Positions 8,680 through 17,423 of a stretch of 64,000 nt of DNA are shown piece by piece. The position numbers and the translations under genes are program-made. Numbering within the stretch: the first letter of the stretch is position 1; each line of letters starts with the position of its first letter. The stretch is from Sporosarcina sp. Marseille-Q4943. Lineage in GTDB: Bacteria > Bacillota > Bacilli > Bacillales_A > Planococcaceae. The notes under the pieces are model-generated. The model searched no databases. It was given only the letters and a program-made list of their open reading frames with translations, and had not been told where the DNA came from. The stretch is taken from positions 1,213,001 through 1,277,000 of the forward strand of contig NZ_OX031157.1 of the NCBI RefSeq assembly GCF_943736995.1, written 5' to 3'.

Positions 8680-8802
8680 GTGAACCCTCCCTTGACGTAC
8701 TTCGTGCTTCGCCTACACTATATGCGTCAACTGGGGTCCCGAGTACACGAGTCTTCCGCGAAGGGCATATACTGAGGCATCGAAGGAAGACGGAGGTTGC
8801 CT

Positions 8803-9195
8803 ATGTATTATTCTTCTTTTCCATATGGATTCAATTCCCGGCAGCAAGCTTTCATACCGATTCACCCGGCATATACGGCGATGCCGCAAAACGGAAGAAG
8901 TCCCTTTCCCCCGGTGGATACACGGAAATTCAGTGCTTCAGCAGAACGGTTCAAACAAGTGATGAATCAAGCGAATCTCTTCATCGGAACGCTGACCGCT
9001 TCAGATGATTTCGCCCGCAGGCTCATGGACGCCGCGCAACGGTCTGACCAAAAGGAGGTAGAGCGGCTCGTCCGCTCGACAGGTGTCACCATCAAATACA
9101 ATCTGTCATACACCCCCTCCGGCATCCGGATCGATTTCTCGAACAGCGATGCCCAAAACAGCTGCTGCGCGTTGCGTATGGCCTTAAATTGGTAA
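8803..9195 (+). CDS. Conserved hypothetical protein of spore-formers
   Basis: 130 residues. A low-complexity Tyr/Phe/Pro-rich N-terminus (MYYSSFPYGFNSRQQAFIPI) precedes a compact helical part (ERFKQVMNQANLFIGTL ... KEVERLVRSTGV) and a C-terminus with IRIDFSNSD and a CC pair. The look is of small Bacillales proteins of unknown role, and the Tyr-rich start recalls coat proteins, but this is only impression. ATG 8803 is six bases from GGAGG and preferred over TTG 8797. Confidence 0.7.
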   Translation: MYYSSFPYGFNSRQQAFIPIHPAYTAMPQNGRSPFPPVDTRKFSASAERFKQVMNQANLFIGTLTASDDFARRLMDAAQRSDQKEVERLVRSTGVTIKYNLSYTPSGIRIDFSNSDAQNSCCALRMALNW

Positions 9196-9326
9196 TCTAA
9201 TTTTCTGAATAACATTGCAATTGTGATTCACTCTTTGTACAATCAATGCGAGAGGAGCGATTGTACATGGGCATTCGGAACTTAAAGCACCACCTGTAAT
9301 GAGAAAAAATTACAGGAGGAATAAAC

Positions 9327-10076
9327 ATGACAACAGACCAATGGGTCATTCCCTTTTATCAAAAACAATTCAAATGGTTACGCGACGCGGAAGCGGAAAT
9401 GGCAAACTACTTGCAAATAGAAGCCAATAATATCGAAGAACAGATCGGTATCGAATTTAATTCGATGCTCGATATCGGGGCGGGCATCGGCAGTATAGCT
9501 CGAGCTTTAGACGCACGCGGCATCGCCATGACAACGTTAGAGCTTGTACCTGACTTGGTGGAGGCAGCCAGACGGCGTTCACCGAAATCAATCGACATCC
9601 ACTTGGGCGATTTCTACACATACACATTTCCAAAGCAATTCGACGTCGTCAGCTATTTTGACGGCTTCGGAATTGGGACGGATGAAGACCAACTAAACCT
9701 TCTGAAGCGCATGAAAAGCTGGGTAAAAGATGACGGCTCGCTGCTCATCGACATTTACCACCCGAATTACTGGCGCACCATTGCAGCCGGGCAAAAAATG
9801 AAAATTGACGATGCGGAAAGAATCTATTCCTTTGACGAAGAGCACTGTCGAATGATCGATAGCTGGTGGCACAACGAACACCCGGAAGAAATCGTCACGC
9901 AATCACTGCGGTGTTATACAGTCGATGAAGCAAGTTCAATGTGCGAAAAAGCCGGATTGACAATTACCGGCATCTTTCCAGGCGGAGCAATGGATTTTGA
10001 CAATTGGACATACAAGGAGACCGCTCCGTTGTCCGGTTGCCTTTCGTATCGGATCAAGTTGACAAAGACCATCTAA
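9327..10076 (+). CDS. Class I SAM-dependent methyltransferase
   Basis: 249 residues with SAM motif I SMLDIGAGIGSIARAL near residues 46-61, the acidic end of strand 2 (TTLELVPDLVEAA), motif II (HLGDFYTYTFPKQFDVVSYFDGFG) and the strand-4 region GSLLIDIYHPNYW. This is a small-molecule or macromolecule methyltransferase of unassigned substrate. GGAGGAATAAAC gives a strong start. A good terminator follows. Confidence 0.88.
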   Translation: MTTDQWVIPFYQKQFKWLRDAEAEMANYLQIEANNIEEQIGIEFNSMLDIGAGIGSIARALDARGIAMTTLELVPDLVEAARRRSPKSIDIHLGDFYTYTFPKQFDVVSYFDGFGIGTDEDQLNLLKRMKSWVKDDGSLLIDIYHPNYWRTIAAGQKMKIDDAERIYSFDEEHCRMIDSWWHNEHPEEIVTQSLRCYTVDEASSMCEKAGLTITGIFPGGAMDFDNWTYKETAPLSGCLSYRIKLTKTI

Positions 10077-10085
10077 CGCAAACAA

Positions 10086-10130
10086 GAACAAAGACCTTTC
10101 CGCATCTAATGATGTGGAAAGGTCTTGTTT
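10086..10130 (+). terminator. Rho-independent terminator
   Basis: AAGACCTTTCC (10091-10101) pairs with GGAAAGGTCTT (10116-10126), followed by GTTT. It ends the methyltransferase transcript and may also stop the convergent gene. Confidence 0.8.
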
Positions 10131-10145
10131 AATTAGAAAGCCTAA

Positions 10146-10436
10146 TTACCCGATCCACATCGCAAATACAAAAAATGACCATATGGAAATTGGAATCCCT
10201 ATGAGACCACACGCACCAAGGTATATTTTATTCGGCTTCTTAAAAATGACTAATAAAATAGGAATGAGTATATATAACCCAATACTAAGGAAAGTTACGC
10301 TAGTTATAGCTGTCGTCAACTTAATTGCCGGGAAACGTTCATGTAAATAATATGATATACCTTGACCATAGATTCCTAAAATAGTTGCAACGACTATGCC
10401 TATGATTACAGAAGCATTGTGAATGATTACTTTCAT
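10146..10436 (-). CDS. Small membrane protein, unknown
   Basis: 96 residues with three hydrophobic segments (residues about 5-25, 40-65 and 72-93). No motif is recognised. The ATG follows GAGGGACTGAGGGT. It begins a run of three small minus-strand genes of unknown role (10146-11274). Confidence 0.6.
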   Translation of the reverse strand: MKVIIHNASVIIGIVVATILGIYGQGISYYLHERFPAIKLTTAITSVTFLSIGLYILIPILLVIFKKPNKIYLGACGLIGIPISIWSFFVFAMWIG

Positions 10437-10461
10437 ACCCTCAGTCCCTCAACAAATCTTT

Positions 10462-10647
10462 CTATTCCCTATTCCTCCGCTCATCAGGCCTGGTGGAAAA
10501 CGTAGTCATCAAAACGATAAAAACAGGCAATAAACTCCATAAAAAGAAGCCCCAATGGCGTGTCACTACAGACAATATGAAGAAGAATGCAAGCGCTACA
10601 ATTGAAATGTAAACAGTTCGTTTTTGAATTTTCCCCAACCTGTTCAC
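10462..10647 (-). CDS. Short membrane protein
   Basis: About 61 residues with two hydrophobic segments (YISIVALAFFFILSVV and WGFFLWSLLPVFIVLM) and a charged C-terminus. I chose GTG 10645-10647, nine bases after AAAGGG; a TTG at 10638 is also possible. Its start NRLGKIQKR mirrors KRLGKNQIR in the next gene upstream (10735-11274), even at DNA level, suggesting that the 5' ends are related by duplication. Function unknown. Confidence 0.5.
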   Translation of the reverse strand: MNRLGKIQKRTVYISIVALAFFFILSVVTRHWGFFLWSLLPVFIVLMTTFSTRPDERRNRE

Positions 10648-10734
10648 TCCCTCTTTCCCTTTCTTCCATTGTACCACGCACGCATGCCGAATTCTCAAAA
10701 AGTTCCAATTTCAGATCAACCATTTGATGTAATG

Positions 10735-11274
10735 CTATTTCAATATCTCCGTTTTCCCATTCCGGTGCGTGCCTTCATATGTAACACCCCCCAATGGTTC
10801 ATCGCTAAAATGATAATAAAGATCGGCATTGTCACCGGCAATTTTATTAAAGTTTATCGATCCGACGTTTGTGGAGTGAGCCGCCACTTCTTCTAAGGAT
10901 TGCTCTCTATCTACTACCAAACTTACATACAATTTTTCATACCGCTTAAATTGGAATGTCGGTTCGAAAGATTTTTTCGTTTCATTCCCAATAAACATCT
11001 CGTCTGTCACGGACCAGCCCCAAAACCCTTTCGACACAGCATAAATCTTGAATCCTTCTTCATAAGGCCGGATAGCAAATTCCTGTTTTTTGCTTATCAC
11101 ATGCATGACACCCGGTTCCCCTGCTTCACCGTCCAACGCAGCACCCGCTGTCGGATTTACGATGTATTCGTCCCAAACGAAGGTTTTGAATAAAACAATG
11201 CCGATAACAATGAGCAACACTCGGATTTGATTTTTCCCCAACCTCTTCGTATGCTCGTGTTCTTGCCTTTTCAT
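10735..11274 (-). CDS. Membrane-anchored hypothetical protein
   Basis: 179 residues: a basic N-terminus, one membrane segment (RVLLIVIGIVLFKTFVW, about 18-34) and an extracytoplasmic domain with many aromatic residues (GFKIYAVSKGFWGWSVTDEMF). The ATG follows GAGGGGATCAAT. There is no signal-peptidase site, so it is probably a type II anchored protein. I do not recognise the domain. Confidence 0.65.
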   Translation of the reverse strand: MKRQEHEHTKRLGKNQIRVLLIVIGIVLFKTFVWDEYIVNPTAGAALDGEAGEPGVMHVISKKQEFAIRPYEEGFKIYAVSKGFWGWSVTDEMFIGNETKKSFEPTFQFKRYEKLYVSLVVDREQSLEEVAAHSTNVGSINFNKIAGDNADLYYHFSDEPLGGVTYEGTHRNGKTEILK

Positions 11275-11524
11275 ATTGATCCCCTCATTTCAAAAAAGTC
11301 TCTTCAGGTTACGCAACGTCATCTTATACAATAGATAGTAACATCGTATACGAGGAAGTTGGAGGAACTCTTCCGTCGCTTTATTTTTATCATCCCTATT
11401 TTATTCTCTTAATCCTTTTAAATAAATCAATTTTATCCACTTCCGGATAGTCTTTTGATACAGTACACATAGAACCTTTTTTTATGAGGATTGGTAGAAT
11501 GTGAGCAAAGGAAGGATGGTAGTT

Positions 11525-12328
11525 ATGGAGACGAATATCCTTGACAGAAATTATGTACATGTAAGCGGATCTGGTGATCAGACAATCATGTTTGCGCACG
11601 GCTTTGGCTGCGATCAGACAGTATGGAATAATATCATGCCGGCTTTTGAACCGGATTACCGGGTTGTGCTGATTGATTATGTCGGGTCAGGAAGAAGCGA
11701 TAAATCTGCGTATTCCCGTGATCGATACGACTCTTTATATGGCTACGCCCAAGACGTTATAGACGTGTATGACGCATTGGAGCTGGAAAGCATTATCTAT
11801 GTCGGCCATTCAGTCGCCGGGATGATTGGTACTTTAGTGTCGATAAAACGTCCTGATTTGATTGAAAAACTGATCATGATCGGATCTTCCCCGCATTATC
11901 TGAACGAGCCTGATTACTATGGTGGGTTCGAGGAAGAGGACATCCATGAATTATTGGATATGATGGAAACGAATTATTTGGAGTGGGCCAAGTATTTGGC
12001 TCCGATTGCGACGCAAAACGATGAGCTTGCCGAAGATTTTGAAGCTCGTTTGAAAGCAAATGACCCGGCCATCGCCCGCCAATTTGCCGAGGTGACGTTC
12101 TATTCCGACCATCGTGAAGACTTGCCGAAAATTTCGGCCCGCACACTTATTTTACAAACAAGTACGGATGCCATCGCCCCTCCAGAAGTCGGCCAGTTTC
12201 TTCATGAACAGATTCCGGGCAGTGAGTTAGTAATGATGAAAACAGCGAGAGGGCATAATCCGCATATTAGCCACCCAGAGGAAACCGTTCAAGAAATCCG
12301 GCGTTTCATCGACGGGACAGGAGTGTAA
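11525..12328 (+). CDS. rsbQ: RsbQ-like alpha/beta hydrolase
   Basis: 267 residues closely following Bacillus subtilis RsbQ: FAHGFGCDQTVWN, LIDYVGSGRSD, nucleophile elbow GHSVAG with Ser at residue 96, YYGGFEEEDI, IARQFAEVTFYSDHREDLPK, acid Asp about 215 (STDAIAPP) and His in ARGHNPH. In B. subtilis RsbQ is needed for the PAS-phosphatase RsbP to report energy stress to sigma-B, presumably by making a small ligand for the PAS domain. ATG 11525 has AAGGA eight bases upstream. The next gene starts four bases after the stop and carries an RsbP-like PAS domain but a GGDEF output, so the stress signal here probably goes to cyclic di-GMP. Confidence 0.92.
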   Translation: METNILDRNYVHVSGSGDQTIMFAHGFGCDQTVWNNIMPAFEPDYRVVLIDYVGSGRSDKSAYSRDRYDSLYGYAQDVIDVYDALELESIIYVGHSVAGMIGTLVSIKRPDLIEKLIMIGSSPHYLNEPDYYGGFEEEDIHELLDMMETNYLEWAKYLAPIATQNDELAEDFEARLKANDPAIARQFAEVTFYSDHREDLPKISARTLILQTSTDAIAPPEVGQFLHEQIPGSELVMMKTARGHNPHISHPEETVQEIRRFIDGTGV

Positions 12329-12332
12329 AGCA

Positions 12333-13277
12333 ATGGATGAACAATTGAACTATGCACCTTGCGGATACTTTGTCCTGAATGCCGAGTGGGAAATTATTGA
12401 GATGAATCAAACATTGAAAGATGCGTTAGGGCTTGAAAAAATGCCTACTTATATGCAGGAGCTGCTGACGGTCCCTTCCCGCATCTACTTTGAGACGTAT
12501 TTCCTCCCCGCCATTTCGATTCATAAAAAGGTGCGGGAAATGTATTTGAACTTCAAGCTGAATAATCAAACCTTCCCCGTCCTAATCAATGTCAACGAGC
12601 GGAATGGCCTCTATGAAGGGATCATTGTCCAAATGAGGACGCGCGATGAATACGAAAACCAGCTGATGATGGCGAAAAAGAACGCCGAGCGCATTCAAAA
12701 AGAAACGGACATCGCTAACGAGAAACTGCTCGCCCTCTTGCAGGATGTAGAAGAGAAGCAACAGCAGCTGAAAGAAATGAATGAAGAACTCCAAGTGCTT
12801 GCCGCTCGTGATGAATTGACTGGCTTGTTCAATCGGAGGACGTTCCGGAAGGACTTGGCATATGCGATCGAGGAAGCACGCGAAAACGGGGGGCCGTCTA
12901 TTTCATTGATCATTTTCGATATCGACTACTTCAAGAAAGTGAACGATTTATACGGCCATGCCCTCGGGGATAGCGTACTGATGGAGCTTGCAAGAAAAAT
13001 GGAGAGCATTATTCAACCGCCCGATGTAGTCGCTAGAATCGGCGGCGAGGAATTCGCAGTCATCCTTCATGAAACGGATATGCATGAAGCGGTCAACAAA
13101 GCCGAACAGTTGCGCAAATTCATAGCCGAATCCGAGTGGGAAAGCATCGCCATTACAATTTCTGTCGGAATCGCCCATCTTCAAGATGGCGACACATCTA
13201 ACATCCTATTCACGAGAGCGGACGATGCGTTGTACGAATCCAAACGCAATGGTCGGAATCAAGTGACGAGCAGGTAG
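12333..13277 (+). CDS. PAS-coiled coil-GGDEF diguanylate cyclase, RsbP-like sensor
   Basis: 314 residues. Residues 1-110 resemble the RsbP PAS domain (start MDEQLNYAPCGYF, PVLINVN, QMRTRDEYENQLMMAKK). Residues about 105-155 form a coiled coil, and 156-314 a GGDEF domain with ARDELTGLFNRRTF, FDIDYFKKVNDLYGHALGD and active-site GGEEF at 237-241. The inhibitory RxxD site is absent: the equivalent residues 228-231 read QPPD. It should make cyclic di-GMP in the cytoplasm under control of the hydrolase encoded just upstream. The spacing (AGGAG, then ATG nine bases on) shows tight coupling with rsbQ. Confidence 0.9.
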   Translation: MDEQLNYAPCGYFVLNAEWEIIEMNQTLKDALGLEKMPTYMQELLTVPSRIYFETYFLPAISIHKKVREMYLNFKLNNQTFPVLINVNERNGLYEGIIVQMRTRDEYENQLMMAKKNAERIQKETDIANEKLLALLQDVEEKQQQLKEMNEELQVLAARDELTGLFNRRTFRKDLAYAIEEARENGGPSISLIIFDIDYFKKVNDLYGHALGDSVLMELARKMESIIQPPDVVARIGGEEFAVILHETDMHEAVNKAEQLRKFIAESEWESIAITISVGIAHLQDGDTSNILFTRADDALYESKRNGRNQVTSR

Positions 13278-13297
13278 GATCGGTTTGAAAACGATAA

Positions 13298-13336
13298 AAA
13301 CAAGGAGCTGGTCACCTGGACCGGCTCCTTGTTTTA
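13298..13336. terminator. Bidirectional terminator
   Basis: A hairpin with arms AACAAGGAGC/GCTCCTTGTT extended through GGTC/GACC, flanked by A- and T-runs. It lies between the convergent GGDEF and UvsE genes and overlaps the uvsE stop codon. Confidence 0.85.
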
Positions 13337-14299
13337 CTGTAAATAAAACGACGAGCCATCAATCATTTCAACGTCGTCTCTCGCTTTAATTTGCTCAATC
13401 AACGTAAAAAGGGCTTTGTCCTTTTGTTTCGCCTCAATCATGCAATCGATTTGCGGAACGGAGCCTTTGATTTCATGTAAAAACCTGAAAAACATGTCTA
13501 CATCCACGTAATCCGCATGGTGACGGAATTTGTCCTCGCTTTTCGGACTGGAAATGTGCATTTTAATTGGCAGAGGGGATGCCTTCCATGTGTCCACTAC
13601 ACGACCCCATTTATCTTCCCAATTTTCATCACGATGGAAAGCGAGATGGTGATGATAATCAAACACTAGCGGGATGCCCAACTTCTCACATAGATAAAGC
13701 GTGTCATCAAGCGTGAATGACGTATCATCGTTTTCCAGCATAATCATCTGTTGAATGGATAAAGGAACATCACTCCAGTTCTCGACAAAGCGCTCAAGCG
13801 ATTTCTCAGTGTCTTTGTAGTTGCCGCCGATATGAAGGACACAGCGATGGGTCGGATCTAGTTTCATTCCTTTTACAATCAAATAATGCATCTTTAAGTT
13901 TTTTACCGAATTGATCAACACATCTTTATTCGGGGAATTCAAGACGACAAAATGGTCAGGATGAAAATCGACGCGCATATCATGCTCTTTTACAAAGCTC
14001 CCGATTTCCGCTAACTTCCCTTTCAACGGCCGCATATAATCCCAATCGGACGTTTCTTCATGGGTGGCCAAAGGGATTAGTTTGGAGCTGAAGCGGTAAA
14101 AATGGATTTCATTAAAGAGATTATTTTTCAGCAGCCTATGTGTATTCTCCAAGTTCTCCAATGCAATTCGTTCCAATTTGCGGATTGCAGCTTCGCGGTC
14201 CTCGGTTTTTTGGAACTGCGCAAACGTCATCGTTTTAGATGGGGACGCATTTTTCAGTTCCATGCTCATCGCCACATACCCCATTCGCACAATCGTCAT
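13334..14299 (-). CDS. uvsE: UV DNA damage endonuclease UvsE
   Basis: 321 residues of the UVDE/UvsE TIM-barrel family. It has the N-terminal VRMGYVAMSM, Tyr/His motifs IHFYRFSSKLIPLATH, DFHPDHFVVLNSP, CVLHIGGNYKD, LENDD, VFDYHHHLAFH, KMHISSPKSE, HADYVD and IEAKQKD, which hold the metal-binding His/Glu/Asp set. UvsE nicks DNA 5' of pyrimidine dimers and other lesions; in spore-formers it supports UV resistance. The ATG follows GAGGTGCGAAT. Confidence 0.93.
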   Translation of the reverse strand: MTIVRMGYVAMSMELKNASPSKTMTFAQFQKTEDREAAIRKLERIALENLENTHRLLKNNLFNEIHFYRFSSKLIPLATHEETSDWDYMRPLKGKLAEIGSFVKEHDMRVDFHPDHFVVLNSPNKDVLINSVKNLKMHYLIVKGMKLDPTHRCVLHIGGNYKDTEKSLERFVENWSDVPLSIQQMIMLENDDTSFTLDDTLYLCEKLGIPLVFDYHHHLAFHRDENWEDKWGRVVDTWKASPLPIKMHISSPKSEDKFRHHADYVDVDMFFRFLHEIKGSVPQIDCMIEAKQKDKALFTLIEQIKARDDVEMIDGSSFYLQ

Positions 14300-14397
14300 A
14301 TTCGCACCTCATCTATGATGTAAAAAGATATGATTAGTCTCTTCCCTAACTGGACAAATATACGGTGCAATCGCAAACGAGCTTTTGATGAAATAAA

Positions 14398-14430
14398 AAA
14401 ACGCAAGAATCACTTTCATTCCTGCGTTTC
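14398..14430 (-). terminator. Rho-independent terminator
   Basis: AAACGCA(A)GAAT / ATTC(C)TGCGTTT with an A-run on the left, which is the T-run for the minus-strand SET gene at 14454. Confidence 0.75.
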
Positions 14431-14453
14431 CTAAAAATCTTATTGACCTAATT

Positions 14454-14840
14454 TTACTGCTGATCAAACCACAGCAGCTCTTTATCATCCACGTCACCGT
14501 TATAATTAATGAGAATTTCTTCGCCTGCTTTTATATCTTTATGCGCATAGAAATCAAACGTATGCTTTTCGAAACTGATCTCATACGTTGCATTCGGCTC
14601 ATAGGAATGATTGAATAACATTCCGTACCCAAGTAGGATTGCGGTATGATTGATGCCGTACTCAAAAGCGTAATCAGAGAGTAACGTTTTCTCGATGTGC
14701 GGGTGTTGGTCGTTTGGATATGCAATGACGGGCGCTTCGTGCACCATCGTCCCTTTAGTAATATCACACGTTGCGAATACTCCTCTATTGAATTCTCCAT
14801 CACTAATGGCAGATGTTTTCACTTCAATAATGTTGCTCAC
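14454..14840 (-). CDS. SET domain-containing protein
   Basis: 128 residues with the core SET features: NRGVFATCDITKGTMVHEAPVI at the N-terminus, YGMLFNHSYEPNATYEI (NHS-type SAM-binding motif) and KDIKAGEEILINYNG at the C-terminus. SET proteins transfer methyl groups to lysine; bacterial targets are mostly unknown. The start is a GTG with a weak site (AAGTGAGAAG), so the exact N-terminus is uncertain. It seems to be a single-gene unit. Confidence 0.85.
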   Translation of the reverse strand: MSNIIEVKTSAISDGEFNRGVFATCDITKGTMVHEAPVIAYPNDQHPHIEKTLLSDYAFEYGINHTAILLGYGMLFNHSYEPNATYEISFEKHTFDFYAHKDIKAGEEILINYNGDVDDKELLWFDQQ

Positions 14841-14993
14841 CTTCTCACTTTTAAAAATATACTTTCTAACTATAACATCATTTCACTCATTAGACTGTTT
14901 TATTTACTTGAAGGTTGTATTTCCCTGGAAGTGATGACATTCCCAGTTTGATTGGAATACGATAAAGGAGATGAGCAATAAGGAGAGAAGAGA

Positions 14994-16136
14994 TTGCAAA
15001 TTCATGTCGTTAGACAGGGAGATTCCTTGTGGGAAATTGCCCGCACATATGGTGTGACAATTGATGCGATTGTATCAGCGAACCAATTGGAAGACCCGAA
15101 TGCATTAGTAATTGGTCAGGCTCTCGTCATTCCGACCGTATCTCGATCAACCGCACCAAAGCCGGTCATTGATGTGAATGCCTATACACTGAATACTGGA
15201 GAAACAGGCGCGAGGGAAATCCAAGAAGTCGGCCGTTACTTGACGTATTGGATGCCATTTGTGTACAGCGTGAAAGAAGATGGGAGTTTAACGACTCTCG
15301 ATGACACGGAAATGCTTAGATCCGCTGCGGCCGAACGAATCGTCCCCATCATAGCTATTACAAATTTCAGTGCTACAGAACCCGGATCTGTACTTGCACA
15401 TACGATTCTTTCAAGTCGTGAACTTCAGGAAAAGGTCATCGCGAATGTACTCGGTGTGATGAAAGAGAAAGGTTATCAAGGGTTGAACATCGATTTTGAA
15501 AACGTGTATCCTTCCGACCGGGAGAACTACAATCAATTTTTGCAACTAGCGGTCGATCGGTTACATCCTCAAGGATATTCCGTATCATCCGCTCTTGCGC
15601 CCAAAACGAGTAGTGAGCAAAAAGGATTGCTAGTGGAAGCACATGATTATGAAGCGCACGGTAGAATCGTCGATTTTGTCGTCTTGATGACCTATGAATG
15701 GGGTTATCGAAAAGGACCCGCTCAAGCGATTTCACCCATTAATAAGATAAAAGAGGTTCTCGACTATGCTGTCACGGTCATTCCAAGAGACAAGATCTTT
15801 TTCGGCTTTCAAATTTATGCACGTGACTGGACGCTTCCTTTCGTTCGGGGATCGGAAGCTGAAACATTCAGCCAGCAAGAAGCGGTCCGTCGAGCCATTC
15901 AACATCAAGTCGCCATTCAATATGATACGAAAACTCAATCTCCGTTCTTCCGCTACGCCGATGAACAAGGACGCACCCATGAAGTTTGGTTTGAAGATGC
16001 CCGCAGTGCACAAGCGAAGTTTGACATGGTAAAAGATTATAACCTCAGAGGCATCAGTTACTGGGTACTCGGCTATCCTTTCCCGCAAAACTGGCTATTG
16101 CTTGGAGACAATTTTACGATACGGAAAAGAGTTTGA
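14994..16136 (+). CDS. LysM-GH18 glycoside hydrolase, spore germination (YaaH-like)
   Basis: 380 residues: one LysM domain at 1-47 (IHVVRQGDSLWEIARTYGV ... LVIGQALVIP) and a GH18 barrel from about 70. The catalytic strand reads GYQGLNIDFENV, and FVVLMTYEWG and GISYWVLGYPFPQNW are typical of YaaH/SleL N-acetylglucosaminidases that work on spore cortex peptidoglycan. There is no secretion signal, as usual for proteins loaded into the spore coat from the mother cell. TTG start, eight bases after AAGGAG. The stop codon touches repeat copy A. Confidence 0.88.
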   Translation: MQIHVVRQGDSLWEIARTYGVTIDAIVSANQLEDPNALVIGQALVIPTVSRSTAPKPVIDVNAYTLNTGETGAREIQEVGRYLTYWMPFVYSVKEDGSLTTLDDTEMLRSAAAERIVPIIAITNFSATEPGSVLAHTILSSRELQEKVIANVLGVMKEKGYQGLNIDFENVYPSDRENYNQFLQLAVDRLHPQGYSVSSALAPKTSSEQKGLLVEAHDYEAHGRIVDFVVLMTYEWGYRKGPAQAISPINKIKEVLDYAVTVIPRDKIFFGFQIYARDWTLPFVRGSEAETFSQQEAVRRAIQHQVAIQYDTKTQSPFFRYADEQGRTHEVWFEDARSAQAKFDMVKDYNLRGISYWVLGYPFPQNWLLLGDNFTIRKRV

Positions 16137-16305
16137 ATTGTGTGGGTGCCAATTGTGTGGGTGCCTGTGCAAGACACATTTATGACAATTCAAGAAAATG
16201 TATAATAATCTAATAGGAAGCCAATCAAAGCTTGATATGATTGGCTTCCTATTTTTATTTATGCAATTGTAGTGTATTATCTGAATAGTTTGCTGCACAG
16301 GCACC
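16137..16305 (+). repeat. Intergenic repeat family, copy A (complete)
   Basis: The left arm is GGTGCCTGTGCAAGACAC followed by ATTTATGACAATTCA, and the right arm runs from ATTTATGCAATTGTAGTG to GCACAGGCACC. The 14-base left edge (ATTGTGTGGGTGCC) is duplicated. The core is a strong terminator hairpin (16215-16250). It lies between convergent genes. Confidence 0.85.
16215..16256. terminator. Terminator hairpin inside repeat copy A
   Basis: A perfect 13-bp stem, AGGAAGCCAATCA / TGATTGGCTTCCT, followed by ATTTTTATTT. It probably ends the GH18 transcript. Confidence 0.85.
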
Positions 16306-16320
16306 GAAACAATTTTACTA

Positions 16321-17313
16321 TTAAATCCATCTCTCAATCAAAGACACGTTCAGATTATGAGCATCCACCCGTACATTTCGCCCAATTGGCATGGCATGCA
16401 TTGGGTGCGTATGTGCACAATCAAAATCAGCGATGATCGGAATCGTAAGCCCATCCAATTGTTCTAACAGCACTTCATACGGGAGCCTGCCTGTTCCCAT
16501 GTCATCATACTGCTCATGCTTCCCTAACAAGATGGCACCCACTTTGTCGAAGACGCCGTGTAACTTCAACATAGCGAAGTTCTTTTCAACGATTGAAGTA
16601 GTTTTCGCACAATCCTCAATTAACAGGATGTCACTTTCTTGAATGTCCGGAAAGTACTCCGTGCCGATAAAACCATACATAGCATTGACGTTCCCGCCTA
16701 TTAACCGCCCTTCCGCAACCCCGCTATTAACGGAAATCCATTGATTATCGTATAACGTTTTCTCTTTCGTTTTTTCTAACCAGTTTGAAGCTTCATCAGA
16801 CCACTTTTCCGGTAACGGCGCGGAATAAGGCAAAGGCGTATCAGTAATAAATAAATTCGAAAAGTATTCGTATGTATCATGAACCAAAGGAGGGAACTCC
16901 CCAAAGGATGGGATTAAAGCGGGTCCGTAAAATACCGGAATGCCTGTTTTAGCATACAACGCCAGTAACACTGCAGTGGCATCAGAATAGCCGACAACAA
17001 TCTTAGGATTCCTTTTGAAAGCTTCATAGTCAATATAAGGCAACATACTATTTGAATTCGTGCCCCCGATTGTCGACATAATCAGTTTCACATCAGGATC
17101 GCGCAGCAACCTATTTAGCTCTTCCGCTCTTTCTCGAGGTGTGCCCGATCGATAAAAATCCTTCTTGCCCGTTAAACTTCCTTCTTTAATCTGAAAGCCT
17201 TTCTCCAGTAAATAGCGCTTTCCTCGTTCATAACGTTGTTTAGCAGTCACGGTCGCTGGAGACGATGGAGTGAAAATGCCTATTGTATCTCCGGGTTTTA
17301 ATCTAGTAAACAT
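16321..17313 (-). CDS. S66 peptidase (LD-carboxypeptidase / MccF-like)
   Basis: About 330 residues. S66 family serine peptidases cleave LD-peptide bonds in cell-wall peptides or, as MccF, inactivate microcin C-type aminoacyl-nucleotides. Visible family motifs are LKPGDTIGIFTPSSPAT, IMSTIGGTNSNSMLPYID, nucleophile strand VVGYSDATA, the Glu in ILLIEDC and the His in DCAHTHPMHAMPIG. Sequence layout fits the MccF-like branch better than classic LdcA. ATG 17313 has AAGGG eight bases upstream; GTG 17322 overlaps that site. Confidence 0.88.
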   Translation of the reverse strand: MFTRLKPGDTIGIFTPSSPATVTAKQRYERGKRYLLEKGFQIKEGSLTGKKDFYRSGTPRERAEELNRLLRDPDVKLIMSTIGGTNSNSMLPYIDYEAFKRNPKIVVGYSDATAVLLALYAKTGIPVFYGPALIPSFGEFPPLVHDTYEYFSNLFITDTPLPYSAPLPEKWSDEASNWLEKTKEKTLYDNQWISVNSGVAEGRLIGGNVNAMYGFIGTEYFPDIQESDILLIEDCAKTTSIVEKNFAMLKLHGVFDKVGAILLGKHEQYDDMGTGRLPYEVLLEQLDGLTIPIIADFDCAHTHPMHAMPIGRNVRVDAHNLNVSLIERWI

Positions 17314-17423
17314 GAATGACACCCTTTCAAACCATTATAAAATGACAGCATTATTATCTTATGCAAGTATAACCCAGTCCAAAAACGGACCGGGTTACCA
17401 CTAAACACTTAACCGAAAAATAA

